64,000 bases of DNA. Origin: Aphanomyces cochlioides. Taxonomy: Eukaryota > Oomycota > Saprolegniomycetes > Saprolegniales > Verrucalvaceae. The stretch lies in NCBI GenBank assembly GCA_019828595.1, contig JAHQRK010000021.1, forward strand, positions 992,001 to 1,056,000, written 5' to 3'. Made by a program: the position numbers and the translations under genes. The notes under the pieces were generated by a model that saw only the letters and a program-made list of their open reading frames with translations, made no database searches and was not told the DNA's origin. This document shows, one piece after another, positions 44,060 to 55,660 of this stretch (position 1 is the stretch's first letter; each line of letters begins with the position of its first letter).

Positions 44060-44580
44060 ATCCATATTGACGAAAAGTGGTTTTTCATAAACAAACAAAA
44101 AAACAACAACTATCTTGCCTGAGACGAAGCACCTCCCCACCGCCCTGACATATTACCAAAGTTATGTTCATTGCAGCACATGAATATGTTGGATTTGGGC
44201 TTCTTTCGAGCCATCCAGAGCCTAGAAGAGAACTGTCACTCGCGATATATGATGGAAATCATCGACGCTGTCAATTGTTCGTGGATAGTATTCCCAACGC
44301 CAATGTCTTCCAATGCGGTACAGATCTCACTCATTTCAAGATCATTTTTTGACTCCCTCCGCAAGGAGTTGGAAGAGTTCTTCGATGTCAACTCCATCGA
44401 GCAGTTTACAGCAGCGATTGAATACACAGGTTTCACATGGTGGAACTTCAGGAAGCATTCCACACGCCATCAAAGAACACCTGCACATGTGAGATATCTT
44501 GTACTTGCTGTCTCCATCGACCTTGAGTACTTCTTGGCAAGCTTGGAGGGTCAAGAAATTGTTGTTCAACGTTCCTGAAT
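44060..44580 (+). pseudogene. Tc1/mariner transposase relic with inverted 3' part
   Basis: The plus strand shows the first catalytic Asp block HIDEKWFFINKQ (44068-44100), then DEAPPHR. After an internal deletion it shows MNMLDLGFFRAIQSL (44180-44225), the last acidic block of oomycete Tc1-like enzymes, and SSNAVQIS. The expected next segment is found on the minus strand from about 44570 down to 44342 (LNNNFLTLQACQEVLK, then KYKISHM). The 3' end thus appears flipped relative to the rest. Stops occur throughout. Confidence 0.6.
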
Positions 44581-45134
44581 CGGGCTAGACATGGAGTCTT
44601 GCTCGACGAAGACGAAAGCAATGGTGAAAATCTTGAATTCATTCCACGAATTCTTAGATTGAATTTGCAATAAATAAATACAGTGATCCCGGTAATATAA
44701 TACCATGGGCAATTCTTCGGTGATTGGTCAATTTCAGGCTCAACATGGACTCCAAGTACAGCAATAAATTGGACTCTTTCAAATTGAATAGTGAAATTTA
44801 GAAATGAGTTATATATCTATTTTGAACAAGATTGTAAGACTTCATATATTTTGAAACTTCGTAGAGTTTACAAATTACACAGTTTGTCATGCAACCTATC
44901 GAAAGTCTTCGGATTTTTTAAGAAACAGGGAAAAATCTATAATTTAATATTTGCTGCATCCATTTCGAAGATGTGTCAATGAACAAGCAGTCGCAATGCA
45001 ACGCGAAATGCACAGTGTATTGATTCAATGAACTTTTGGCAATGCTTTTCTAAAGCTAGATCTTATTGTTTCAGCACTAGAGGGTTTTTGCGATATATCG
45101 CTTTTGATTTGACATTCAGATTTGACGCTGAATA

Positions 45135-45515
45135 TCAAATGTCCAAAAAACAAAGAATTTCGAAGAAAACAGTATTCAGATTGAATGGTTGTATGTGTGT
45201 GAGTAGATTGCCTTCGACTCTAAATTGAAATTGTTCTTTTCGTGTCGTTAGTCTCCTTTTGGTTGTAAAGTGCATCAAGAATATGCGGCCCCGCGCCAAC
45301 TTGTTAGCCTTAGAGAGCTTGGGTTTGACATTACTCCTATATTTCACCACTACACCATGTTTGAAGTAGCGCTGCAGAGTTGGGAACGTCATCGGAAGTG
45401 CTTTTGCAGTTTTCCTTGGGTTTGTCCGACGAGCGAACGAGATCTGCTTGATCCTTCCAATCTCGTCAGTTTCCGCCTGACGTTGCCTACACGTGTTGAC
45501 GAGACGCCAGAGCAC
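45135..45515 (-). pseudogene. Tc1/mariner transposase N-terminal relic
   Basis: The frame holds RRTNPRKTAKALPMTFPTLQRYFKHGVV and NVKPKLSKANKLARG, the second half of the DNA-binding region and the linker ('lKP.LT..NK..R') of oomycete Tc1-like transposases. Catalytic blocks are not seen downstream on this strand. It is separate from the relic at 44060-44580, which points the other way. Confidence 0.45.
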
Positions 45516-46391
45516 ACAACAAAAATTGTAAACAGTGTGATGGGTGTGATCTCAGGTAGAAATGACTTGCAACAGAAATCACACCGTGTATCACACCCAA
45601 AGTGCCAAAATACAAGAGAGTTTTCGGATGACCACTTCGTCGACACCTTTGGGGAGACTCGGATGTCAGTCTGGTAAGCAAGACACGGACGACCTCACGG
45701 CCTTGCTGCGTTATGCACGTTTAAAGTTTGAAACTTTATTCGGAAACACAACGTTTTAGAATCAGATTCAGATCCGATCTGAATTTTGATGCGGGCCAAA
45801 CGTGAATTTCGGAAGGTTTTTAGATTGAAAACGGGCTTTTGTCATTAACTAATCAGAAGGCAATTATCCTACCTGAAATTTAAAATCTGGTGTCACATCC
45901 AGACGTGTATCTCGAAAATGTATACAAGATTCAGATCACCCATGTGTGTGTACCAACGTGTATTTGGGGCAGTTTTATGGGCAAACTAAATCTTGAGAAC
46001 AATTTTATACAGGAAATATTATTTTACAGAGGAAATAACTTGAATCTGAACTGAAAAACGCGTTTGAAAACTCTCTAATATCACATTATACAGATTTTTT
46101 GGGATATTTCTACTTGAAATTAAAATGCCATTTTCAGGTAAATTGGGATCAACGATTTATGACATATTCAAAATGGAGGTAAAACCTCTATTTCGTAAAA
46201 TGGCATTTTGGGAGCCTCCAGTGAGTATATCCCAACCAAAAATATAGGATTTGGTGCAAAACTCTCTGAGATAATCAAGGTCATATTTTTACCTCAATTA
46301 TTGAATTTGGCCTCAAAATGCCATTTTGGGCTTATTTATTGTAATATTTTCGGTTGCCAGACGGGCCCTAACAGAAATTAAAATCACACTT

Positions 46392-46562
46392 AGACCAGGC
46401 CCTTAGGGCCTGGTCTCCACGTTCACATCCACATCTGAGATGACGATAACTGGCACGTGATTGGTTAAAATACCGGATCCGGATAATGTTTCATTCACAC
46501 TTTGTAAGAGGAGACTCGGAGTCTCCTCCTCTCAGGTGTGGATGTGAGCGTGGAGACCAGAC
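46392..46562. mobile_element. Harbinger-type MITE end with TTA-centred palindrome
   Basis: GGGCCTGGTCTCCACGTTCA begins at 46406, and a near-complement ends at about 46562 ('tgagcgtggagaccagac'), giving inverted ends of about 30 bp around a 95-bp interior. Immediately left of it, AGACCAGGCCC (46392-46402) and TTA (46403-46405) form a perfect 11-3-11 palindrome with the left end. TTA is a normal Harbinger target, so two element ends seem to abut one target site. Confidence 0.55.
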
Positions 46563-46861
46563 AAAATACAACTTCGGTGTGATTTTGAAGATAACTCAAG
46601 GTATGCTTATGCACGAGATGTTCTAGCGAGATAAAACTCTCACAGTCATACCGTTCATTTTCAGTCAGTCGTATCTTGGCTCTTTCACGTAGGTTAGTTA
46701 ACCTGATTTTGCCTAAATTCACATCAGCCAACTGCATTGAAGCAACCAGCTCGATGTCTGATAAAAATCTCTCCTTAAAATAGAAAAGGTCTTCGAATAG
46801 CTGGACTAATGACTACTGGAGCAGAGATCAATTCTGTCAACACAGGATGTAGTTCTTGAAC

Positions 46862-47488
46862 TCAATTAATCAGTAATGCATGATTGAAGAGCAGTGAGTG
46901 ACTGTTAGGGCGACAAATTCCTCTCACTGTCCCATCAATGAACCCTATGCAACAGTCCAAAGGAGCTCCCTTGGCATGGATAGCTTGAGCGCATGATTCC
47001 ATCCAGTGCCCTGTCAGACGTGCATGATCCCACACTAAGAGATGCTTAAACCGATGGTACACATGGGCCATCATCTCGTTGGATATCTCAGACAATGCTT
47101 CACGGCTACGGCCAAAGAGCTGTGTCAATGTGCCCAGTCAATGCGGCCATGTCAGCCTATTGAGAAGTATACAAATGGCTTCGACAGGGGTCGCATTGTA
47201 GCGATGAACAGTGCAAAATGGATCAGGAACTTCAAGCAAAACAACAAGCTCGTTGATCTCGGACTTCGTAAATCTGAAGTGAAACTCGCACGTCTGGTCA
47301 CTTTGAACATCAATATTGAACCGTGAGCTTGGGATGTGGATCGCACGGGAGTGTTCTTCGTCGTTCTCGGCCAAGAGCGCCATGGCTGGGAAGAACAGCA
47401 GTGCGTCGCTGTTCATAAAAAGAAATTCATGATAGCAAATGCAAATTCCACAAGAAATTTCATTTTTGGCCAATTCTCGAATTTTCAC
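46862..47488 (-). pseudogene. Harbinger transposase relic with one nonsense codon
   Basis: From 47488 the frame gives FNIDVQSDQTCEFHFRFTK and VEAICILLNRLTWPH, then a TGA at 47138-47140. It continues in the same frame with TQLFGRSREALSEISNEMM, HARLTGHWMESCAQAIHAKG and CCIGFIDGTVRGICRP (first catalytic Asp). After CRP the sequence diverges and ends at 46862, so the second Asp and the Glu are lost. It is the same subgroup as the relic at 39117-39584. Confidence 0.65.
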
Positions 47489-47994
47489 TAGATATTTATT
47501 TTTTGCAGAATCAACCTTATATCTCTTTCTTGGTCATGACCGCAAAATTTATACTAGTATTTGACAAAATGATACTCCCTCCGTCCCAAAAAAATGGAGC
47601 GAATCAGAAAATCGGCGTACACCTCCTGGAATAAAAATACACTTGACTTCAAAATTTTATAATTTGATTATAAGATGTCACAGTTTGTGTCATTCCAGAC
47701 GACCAATAGGAGTGTACAAAGTACGTCTAACTAACGTTATGACATCTTTAAGATTGCGATGTAGTGTTTGTGATCCACGACCAATTCCAAGGACGCGCTT
47801 ACTTGTAAGAAATTGAATTCAGATTCTTTACCAACGTTCCCATCCCTCACGACCACGCTTCCATTCAACGTCCTGTTCCCATTGTCGACTGTGTCCTTAC
47901 ATATGAATGTTAGTCATTAGATTACAGAGTGAATGTTTTATATTGATATTTTTATGGATATTTTGACTGGTCATTTTATCGGTTTTGATCAATA
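47489..47994. other. Spacer with a solo mariner-type terminal sequence
   Basis: At 47575 the sequence CTCCCTCCGTCCCAAAA begins right after a TA dinucleotide. This is the consensus of Stowaway/Tc1-mariner terminal repeats. No matching inverted end was found in the window, so it is an orphan end. The rest of the spacer is featureless. Confidence 0.5.
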
Positions 47995-48190
47995 GCGCCA
48001 AGCCAAAGCGCAGGTCAACGGCAAGACAAAAGGCAAACTGGACTCGGCGGCAAGCCAAAGCGCAAGGCAACGGCAAGACAAAAGGAAGCTGAACACGGCG
48101 GCCAGACAAAGCGCAGGCTCAACAAGGCGGCGAAACAAATTGTAGACCAACGGCAAGACAAAGCGCAAGCCACGGACCACGCCCAGCGCA
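47995..48190. repeat. Degenerate G+C-rich minisatellite
   Basis: About four units of roughly 30-53 bp built from 'gccaaagcgcaggtcaacggcaagacaaa' and 'ctcggcgg' follow each other. They contrast with the A+T-rich flanks. Long frames across it are low-complexity artefacts. Confidence 0.7.
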
Positions 48191-48577
48191 AACCGAGCGG
48201 CACAAGAAGACCATGCGCAGTCCACGTATGATGGATGACATGTTGTGTTTTCTTCGTTTCGTATTTTGTTCTGGAATTGACAGAATACTTCACATTTTAT
48301 ATCTTCTAAGAGATCATTCCTTTAGGATTGGAGAAATACTAATTTAATAATAAAATTGCTGTTTATTTTAATAACTTGTGAACTATTATAAAGTTGTTGT
48401 ACTATTGGCTGATATTAATATCGTAGTTCGAAGACAACTGACCAATGATATGCTACAATTTTCTCTGCCTCGAAACTGCCTGTGGGCCTTATTTTCCGTC
48501 GTTCCCTGTAAGTTCCTGCCTCTCCCTGTTTCGATGTTCATGCTGCTGTAGACGAATGTAAAAGTGTAATGGAGAAA

Positions 48578-48624
48578 TCGACCCGTTTCGAGATTCAGCC
48601 ATTTTTCTGCTTGTTTGATCCAAT
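48578..48624 (+). repeat. Dispersed 50-bp motif, copy 1
   Basis: This copy reads tcgacccgtttcgagattcagccatttttctgcttg and so on to ccaat. Related copies occur at 51046-51093, 52677-52725, 53111-53141 (partial), 54713-54762, 55114-55163, 55250-55298 and 58013-58061, all in the same orientation. The consensus core is GAGATTCAGCCATTTTTCTGC. At four copies (54.7, 55.1, 55.25 and 58.0 kb) similarity extends about 50 bp upstream. It is probably part of a non-autonomous element or a Helitron-linked terminal or internal repeat. Confidence 0.7.
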
Positions 48625-49069
48625 TAAAATAAGACAATTCTACATGCTGTCGTATACTGTTTGAGTATTTGATCATTGGGAGTATTCATACTAAGCAGAT
48701 GAGACTTTCATTTACCGGCTACAAAAGCCGATGAGGTAGTTCAGAGACTATTCGCAATTACAGAATGGACACTGAACTTGTACGCCACCTTGCTTGTGCA
48801 TTTACATGTGAGCAGAAAACGAGTTGTTTCGACAGGGAGCAATGTTTTTGTGGGTGCCAGTAGATCATGCGAGATTCATAGCTGGTAAGCGATTCAGAAG
48901 TGAGTGGCTTGATTGTTTCCACACATTAATCTTTCGACTCTATTATGATGAATGAATGGTACACTACTTTGGTCTTGATCTGAATTGTTCGTAGTGCCTA
49001 GACGAACTACTCAGCCAAGACACGATACTGAAACAGAGCATTTTGTTGTTTACATGTAATACAGTGATC

Positions 49070-49740
49070 CAAGCCAGTAAATAGTACAGGAAGTACACGA
49101 ACGCCAGCTAAGCTGCTTTGCAATGGGAGCTCAGATCGAATCATATTGACACGATTAACTTTGTCATATGTGTCTGGAGATCCTGAGTGATTCATAGCTG
49201 TTAGCACACTTACTGGCTTGATTGTTTGAATAGATTGATCTATTGACTACCTTCAGATGAATCATGGCGTGAAGGCATCGAGACAGAAAACAGAACAGGA
49301 GGTACAATGAACGCCAGCTAAGTTGCTTCGCGAGATGAGCACAGTATGAATCATGTTGACTTGATTGTAATATGTACGGCTCAGACACGACGATATCTCA
49401 GTTGGCGTACAATGTTTGGATAAGCATGTTGAATCCAACCTGTCGACTGTGAGCTCTACAAAAATGAGAATTGAGCTCTGGTTGAAACACCATGTTTTAA
49501 AGTTTGGATGTCTCTGAACAACATAGATAAACGATGAATTTATACTCTCGTGTTTTGCAGTAAGCATGTTGAATCCAACCTTTCGGTCTCGAGCTGTACA
49601 AAAATGAGAATTGAGCTCTGGTTGCTCTGGTTGAAACAGTTGTGTGTGTCTTGGGTGGCAGCGTGAGTCGTCCCTCGGACCCTGCTTGAAAGTTTGGATG
49701 TCTCTTCACAACAGCGATGAACGATGAATTTATCATCGTA
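49070..49740. repeat. Diverged direct repeats, non-coding
   Basis: The block with 'cgccagctaag[c/t]tgctt' at 49100 recurs about 216 bp later near 49315. The block 'aagcatgttgaatccaacct...gagaattgagctctggtt' at 49422 recurs at 49562. 'aaagtttggatgtctct' at 49499 recurs at 49689. These nested duplications explain the short open frames. No gene is supported from 48200 to 49848. Confidence 0.65.
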
Positions 49741-49848
49741 AAGATGGAAATAATGTATTAGTTATGCTGTTGCGCTCAACTGTTGCAGAAATATCAATGT
49801 CTTGTGTGTCCACTCAATGGAGCTATTCTTGATTTTTGAGAAATCGTT

Positions 49849-50580
49849 TTACTGGCTTTGCATCCGCGTCATTTGCTGAGAGTCTTTTCTTGATATTGGT
49901 CGATCGCGTTGACATAACTTGTGGTGATATTTTTGGTGCGTCTTGCGATCCGTCGGAGTACTGTCTTGTGAATCCTCCTTAGGGTCAAACATGGTTGTTC
50001 CATTTGGCTCTTGATTTGTGGCATCTTGGTACTCAGTACTTGGAGGACTTTTTGCTTGAAAAAAGGTTGACTCTGACTTGGGAGCTAGTTTTGTATTTGA
50101 AGTGTGATTCACAATTGCAGTCAATGTGCCTTGACAACAATTACCTGCGTACTTTTGCAAAGAGCTCGCTTCCACAGTCACAATGTCTTTTACGTTCCAA
50201 GATTCAATTTTGTCGCACATATTGTTGAACACAGTCAAACGAAAGAGAAACGTTTGCTTTGTTTGCAAGGTTAGTTTTTCAAGCATAGCCAAATCTTCAT
50301 TGTCGGCGTCAATGTCAATGAGATTAACCCATTTACCAAATTCGTCGCCCGACCGCTTGACAGCAGACTCGATACTGTAAATCCGAAGGCGAATTTTCAT
50401 GGACTGTGATTTGGATTGCAATGTCGGCATTTTATCTTTAATGTCGTCCATAGATTCGAGGGGTAGAGTATCTTGGTGAGCTAACTCTTGCTTGAGCTTG
50501 GTTTTAATTCGTTGCCCATGGCGGAATGAAGAGAAAGAAATTGTGAGTTGACTGTGAAGAAAAGCTATCAACTGCCACAT
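49849..50580 (-). CDS. Helitron-associated protein, tentative OB-fold (243 aa)
   Basis: Full frame from ATG 50580. The recognisable core (residues about 110-165) is MCDKIESWNVKDIVTVEASSLQKYAGNCCQGTLTAIVNHT. The W-x-D-I-V-x-V pattern with following Y-x-G resembles an OB-fold strand pair, as in RPA or telomere-binding proteins. That reading is tentative. The C-terminal third is polar and basic, without order. It lies 590 bp downstream of Helitron helicase copy 1 on the same strand. A shortened relative occupies the same place after helicase copy 2 (57321-57869). RPA-like single-strand DNA-binding proteins accompany Helitrons in other organisms, which would fit. Confidence 0.5.
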   Translation of the reverse strand: MWQLIAFLHSQLTISFSSFRHGQRIKTKLKQELAHQDTLPLESMDDIKDKMPTLQSKSQSMKIRLRIYSIESAVKRSGDEFGKWVNLIDIDADNEDLAMLEKLTLQTKQTFLFRLTVFNNMCDKIESWNVKDIVTVEASSLQKYAGNCCQGTLTAIVNHTSNTKLAPKSESTFFQAKSPPSTEYQDATNQEPNGTTMFDPKEDSQDSTPTDRKTHQKYHHKLCQRDRPISRKDSQQMTRMQSQ

Positions 50581-51169
50581 CTTGTTTTAAGGTCTTTTGG
50601 AAGCTACTGGATGGAAATGCTCGGGGTTACACAATGCATGGATAAATATGTAATCAAAAGCAGTTGAAAAACGTCGTTATTTTGGCCTTGCATGTACATT
50701 AAAGCTACGTATTTCACAGCATTACAACTTGGAGATTGCCGGAGCCGAGTAGTCTATTTTCCATTTTCAAGTATCGCACGACATAGACATATAATTTTGA
50801 GATGACTATGATTGAACTGAGTATAGTCTAACTTTGACGTTAAGCATATGTCATGCTTGTTTACAGTGCCTTATTGCTTTGATGTCGCCAATCGAGCTGT
50901 TCTGTATAGAGAGCCAACGTCTTGAGCCCAAAATCTTGTGTGATGCATTCGAGTAGTCCTTTCAATCCAAAATGAAGTTATAATTACAATTTCAGAAAAT
51001 AGTGTTATTATTTCGTCTCGTTAACCATAATATAATGTCGTGAAATCGACCCCTTTTGAGATTCAGCCATTTTTCTGCCTGTCTGAACCAATAGATTTTC
51101 ATTCACTTTAACAATATACTCCGGAGTAATTCTGTGTGAAAGACAGTGGAAATAATATAGAGTCATTCT

Positions 51170-52607
51170 TTATGACATTGATCTTAACACCTCTTGAATG
51201 ACTACATTTGGGGTCCATAACCCATCCTGACCCTCAATACGTCCGTCATGGAGCAAGACGTGGATATTCTTCTTCGACGTTACCCGTGAGAATGCCACAT
51301 ACAATTGACCATGAGAAAAAATTGGATCTTGAAGATACAATGAGACGTATTTCACAGTTTGGCCTTGACATTTATGGATTGTCATTGCAAACGCAAGTCG
51401 CATGGGGAATTGTCGTCGTTTGAGTACAAATGGCCAGCCATTACTGGGATCACTGCAGAGATCAATACGGGGAATAAGAACATCTTTGTCTGCATGGATT
51501 CCCGATAAAATTCTTGCTTGGATTACGTTTTGATGTAGCTCAGTGATAATAAGTCGTGTCCCATTGCACAGTCCACTGGCTGGACAAAGATTCCTCAAAA
51601 GCATGATCACAGCACCAACTTTAAGACGGAGAACATGGCGTGGAAAGTTGTTGATTTCCAACGTGTTCAAAAACTCGACCGGAAAATTCACTGCTGCTTG
51701 GTGCTCTTCGGCGTCGTTTGAAACATCACCAACAGAATGCAGAGATGTACTCATGTAGGTCAGTGGGTAGCTTGTCCAAGACCATCCGATTCAATTTTGT
51801 CACGACATCATGTTTTGGAGCAAGTAGCGCTCTTTCAGCAAAATACTCCATTTTCTTTTCCAACGGCCAAGACTGGTATGCAGTAGAATTTGCCAGATCA
51901 CCGTAGATGGTGTCCACTAAATCGTTGACACTTGTCTCGTCCACGTATTCCTTTGCAATGCCGTCGGGAAGTCGCACTTTCCCATCAATCATTGTCGCTG
52001 TGCCCTCACCCAAAGAAATCAAAAATCTTGCAAAATCCTCCATCTCTCTCTTTTCCGATTCAGTAAAACCATGCATCAGTAATCTCATGTTTGTGGTCAA
52101 TCGACATCGGTTGGAACGAAGGCTTGACCACAAATAGCTGCGTGGCAAAATGGCTCGAACTGCTGCTCCTTCATCTTCTCCAGGCATCACTGGAAGGAGC
52201 TGTCTGAAATCGCCAGAGAAAATGGTAACTTTGCCACCAAATGGTTTATCACATTTAGTGATGTCGCGAAGCATTCTGTCGACAGCCTCAACAATGTATC
52301 TACTCACCATGGAAACTTCATCCCAAACAATAAGTTTAGCTTTGGACAATACTTCAGCCATGTCGCTCTTGACACAATATGTACATGACATTGTTTCACT
52401 TGGTGGTGTGATTGGGATATTAAAACGGTTGTGAGCTGTGCGACCACCCATCATTAGTAAAGCAGCCAACCCAGACGACGCAACTGCAATGGCTACATTC
52501 CCCTCGAGTCGAATATGGGCGAGAAGAATTTGACAAATGAAAGTTTTACCCGACCCACCTCCGCCTTCCAAAAAGAACATATTGTTTATCACTTCGACGA
52601 TGGACAA
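51170..52607 (-). pseudogene. Helitron PIF1-type helicase copy 1, truncated and frameshifted
   Basis: From 52607 the frame opens just before an intact Walker A (FFLEGGGGSGKTFICQ). It contains Walker B with the next motif (LIVWDEVSMVSRYIVEAVD), the GDFRQLLPV motif and ALLAPKHDVVTKLN. Near 51740 two bases are missing and the frame changes. The C-terminal half (51754-51170) carries FAMTIHKCQGQT and VAFSRVTS, motifs V and VI of PIF1/RecD-like helicases. The Rep part that should precede the helicase is absent: similarity stops at about 52610, where the satellite block and a dispersed 50-bp motif begin. It is closely related to helicase copy 2 at 58154-59703. Confidence 0.8.
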
Positions 52608-52689
52608 TAGGATGTTAGGTTCACCAACCTTGCTTTGAAGTCATGCTGAACTGGATGAAACAGACCGCTGTGGAAATCGACCCCTTTTC

Positions 52690-54020
52690 AAATTCAGCCA
52701 TTTTTCTGCTTGTCTAATCCAATGGAGATATTTTATCGAGGTTTGGATGTCGATGTACCTGTTCTGTGTGGACACCATATTCCAATAAATGTCGATGATT
52801 GCCTACATGCCATGCCTGAACGCTTTGAACACCGCAGAGCTGTTATGTCGGCGTGCATCGTGAAACAGCTTCCTGTCGGGAAACCTTCTTGCTATGTCTA
52901 GATTCATGGCATGATATTGCTTTGTAGTCGATATACCTCGATCCAAAACACCGTCTGCAGGGTCGATATGTCAGCGTGCAAGGAGACAGCTCCTTCGTGA
53001 CGGAACCACTTCCTGTCGAGAAACCTTGCTGCCATATCTAGATTCATGTGATGATATTGATTTGTAGTCGATATACCTCGATCCAAAACACTGACCGCAA
53101 GGTCGCTGTGTCGCCATTTTTCTGCTTGTCTAATCCAATGGAGTTATTTTATCGAGGTTTGCATGTCGATGTACCTGGTCTGTGTGGACACCGTCTTGCA
53201 ATAGATGTCGGTGATTGTCTACATGCCATGTATTGACGCTTTGGACACCGCAGGGTCGATATGTCGGCGTGCATCGTCACTGAACTGCTTCCAGTCGGGA
53301 AACCATCTTGTCATGTCTAGATTCATGTCATGATATCGATTTGTAGTCAATATACCTCGATCCAGAACACCGACTGCAGGGTCGACGACTGCGTGTCGAT
53401 GTGTTAGGAAACCTTGCTACCAAGTCTAGATTCATGTCATGATATTGATTTGTAGTCCATATACCTCGATCCATAACACTGACTGCAGGGTCGATGTGTC
53501 GGCGTGCAAGGAGACAGTTCCTTCGTGTGGGACCACTTCCTGTCGGGAAACCTTGCTGCTATGTCTAGACTCCTGTCATGATATCGATTTGTAGTCGATA
53601 TACCTCGATCCAAAACCCCGACTGCAGGGTCGACGACTGCGTGTCGATGTGTTAGGAAACCTTGCTACCAAGTCTAGATTCATGTCATGATATTGATTTG
53701 TAGTCCATATACCTCGATCCATAACACTGACTGCAGGGTCGATGTGTCGGCGTGCAAGGAGACAGTTCCTTCGTGTGGGACCACTTCCTGTCGGGAAACC
53801 TTGCTGCTATGTCTAGACTCCTGTCATGATATCGATTTGTAGTCGATATACCTCGATCCAAAACCCCGACTGCAGGGTCGATGTGTCGGCGTGCAAGGAG
53901 ACAGCTCCTTCGTGACGGAACCACTTCCTGTCGAGAAACGTTGCTGTCATGTCTAGATCCATATCATGATATCGATTGGCAGGTCATATACCTTGATCCA
54001 AAACACCAACTGGAGGATCG
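52690..54020. repeat. Satellite block with higher-order repeats
   Basis: Units of roughly 120-190 bp share 'tgtagtcgatatacctcgatcca', 'ccttgctgccatgtctagattcatgtcatgatat' and 'ggtcgatgtgtcggcgtgcaaggagacag'. A segment of 415-bp period (52698 and 53113) contains part of the dispersed 50-bp motif. A 248-bp higher-order unit at 53381-53628 is repeated almost exactly at 53629-53876. No coding capacity. Confidence 0.8.
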
Positions 54021-54576
54021 ATGCGCTCTCGCCATGCGATCAAGTTTGAGAACGATCCTGTCTTCTTATGGAATGTAGACTGTAAACCCTATCCAGTGCA
54101 TGATGACACGATTTCCTGTCGAGATACCTTCACATCATGTCTAGATCACGGCGTTGAGATCCATACGCCGATGTCCGATTGCGGGATTGATCGCTCGACA
54201 TGCAATGCGGCATTTCATATTTGTGAACGATGAGGCAGTTGGACATGTTCGGGCTGGATACAAACTTCAAGGTCCAACAGGCGCGATGACATCCGAGTCC
54301 ATCTAGATGCGAAAACATAACGAATCGACATCTCACAATAAGGCCCCCTGACGGCGTCGAATAAATAAATTGCAGTTTTCGCCATTTTATTTTCAGTTGT
54401 TCCATCCCGATGAACTGCCCAGTATAGTATGTTCAAGATATAAAATTAAAATCCACGATGAAAACCATGAAACGCACTTCCGCGGCACCACTGAATAAAA
54501 ATACAATTTTGACTGACCGTTTGAATCCAACCGCCAAAAATTTAAAGCGACTTTTTCAATACAAGAAATTAAGGTT

Positions 54577-54597
54577 CTGCCGCCCTTCGGGCGGCAG
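54577..54597. repeat. Compact G+C hairpin
   Basis: CTGCCGCCC-TTC-GGGCGGCAG, a perfect 9-bp stem with a 3-nt loop in A+T-rich DNA. Read on the minus strand, the strand of the Helitrons, it is followed by AACCTTAAT. Helitron 3' ends carry such a hairpin a few bases before CTRR. CTTA is close to this but not a match. Confidence 0.6.
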
Positions 54598-55299
54598 GAA
54601 TCAAATGACAAACCAATTCAAAGTTGATTTACATCGGTTTGAATATGGAATTGACATCTGGAAATGATGGTTGGTTATTTTGATTTGTTTATAACCAATT
54701 GAAATTAATATTTCGTCAATTTTTTAGATTAAGCCAATTTTCAACTTGTCTTGACCAATCAGCGACGTTTTTGCTTGATGTTTTGATTGTAATCGGAAGC
54801 GACTAATCGTTCACATTGACTGAAGTGGGCGACTGTCGTGAGACCCAGCAAGAGATTTCCATTTCCAGCTTTTGAAAAGATATCATTGATTGTTTTAAGA
54901 ATTTAACTATTGGCTAGAAAAGAGTTGAATGGAGCAATATTATGGGGTACATTTTCCATTTCAAGTGGAATGACGACGCTTTTGTACTTGAAGACAGTAT
55001 ACCCATACGTACTACAGCACAAATAGTCATAACAATTTTGAAAAAACAAAATAAAAATATCGAATGAAATGATTGGTTGTTTTGATATAATTGTGATCAA
55101 TCGGGATGAATATTTCGCCATGTTTTCAGATTAAGCCATTTTTCAACTTGTATCGACCAATCAGGTTATAGTGTACAGAAAAGTTATAAGCAGTGATTCG
55201 GATGTTCCATGGTTGTTCATTAAATTATGTACCAATGTAAATACATTATTCGTCAAGTTTTGAGATTCAGCCATTTTGCTGCCTGTTGGGACGAATAGA

Positions 55300-55660
55300 A
55301 ACATTATGATGTATTTCTTTATGGGATAATTCGGGCTATAAGTTGTAAGCAATTGGAATTTCATTTTGATGGGCTTGATAGTTTGAACAACACAGATTGT
55401 TGTTTTGGTTATGTCGAGGTGAAATTAGGATGTAGTACTTGATGTTTTTACTTGATTTAGTGATTAATCGTTCGCATTGGCGACGTATAAATCATTATAA
55501 TTCGATTGTTGAGCAGTATTCTGATTCATCCAATCTTGAGATCTGGAATGGGTTTGTTGACGCCTTTAAGAAAATGACATCGATGTTATTGATGAGCAAT
55601 ATATGTTCTGTTTGTTTTCTTTGGCAGCTCATGTTTGAAGAAGAAGACATTTTGAGCCGC
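55300..55660 (-). pseudogene. Degraded second copy of the SET-domain ORF
   Basis: On the plus strand, 55370-55430 ('gggcttgatagtttgaacaacacagattgttg') and 55525-55650 ('gatctggaatgggtttgttgacgcc...tttggcagctcatgtttgaagaag') match 56200-56260 and 56395-56515 of the intact SET gene. Intervening sequence has been lost and no frame remains. One copy of the dispersed 50-bp motif lies directly before it (55250-55298). Confidence 0.6.

Noticed and set aside
47897..48293. Leu/Ala/Cys-rich minus-strand frames across the minisatellite
   Set aside because: They are translations of a degenerate tandem repeat and carry no domain.
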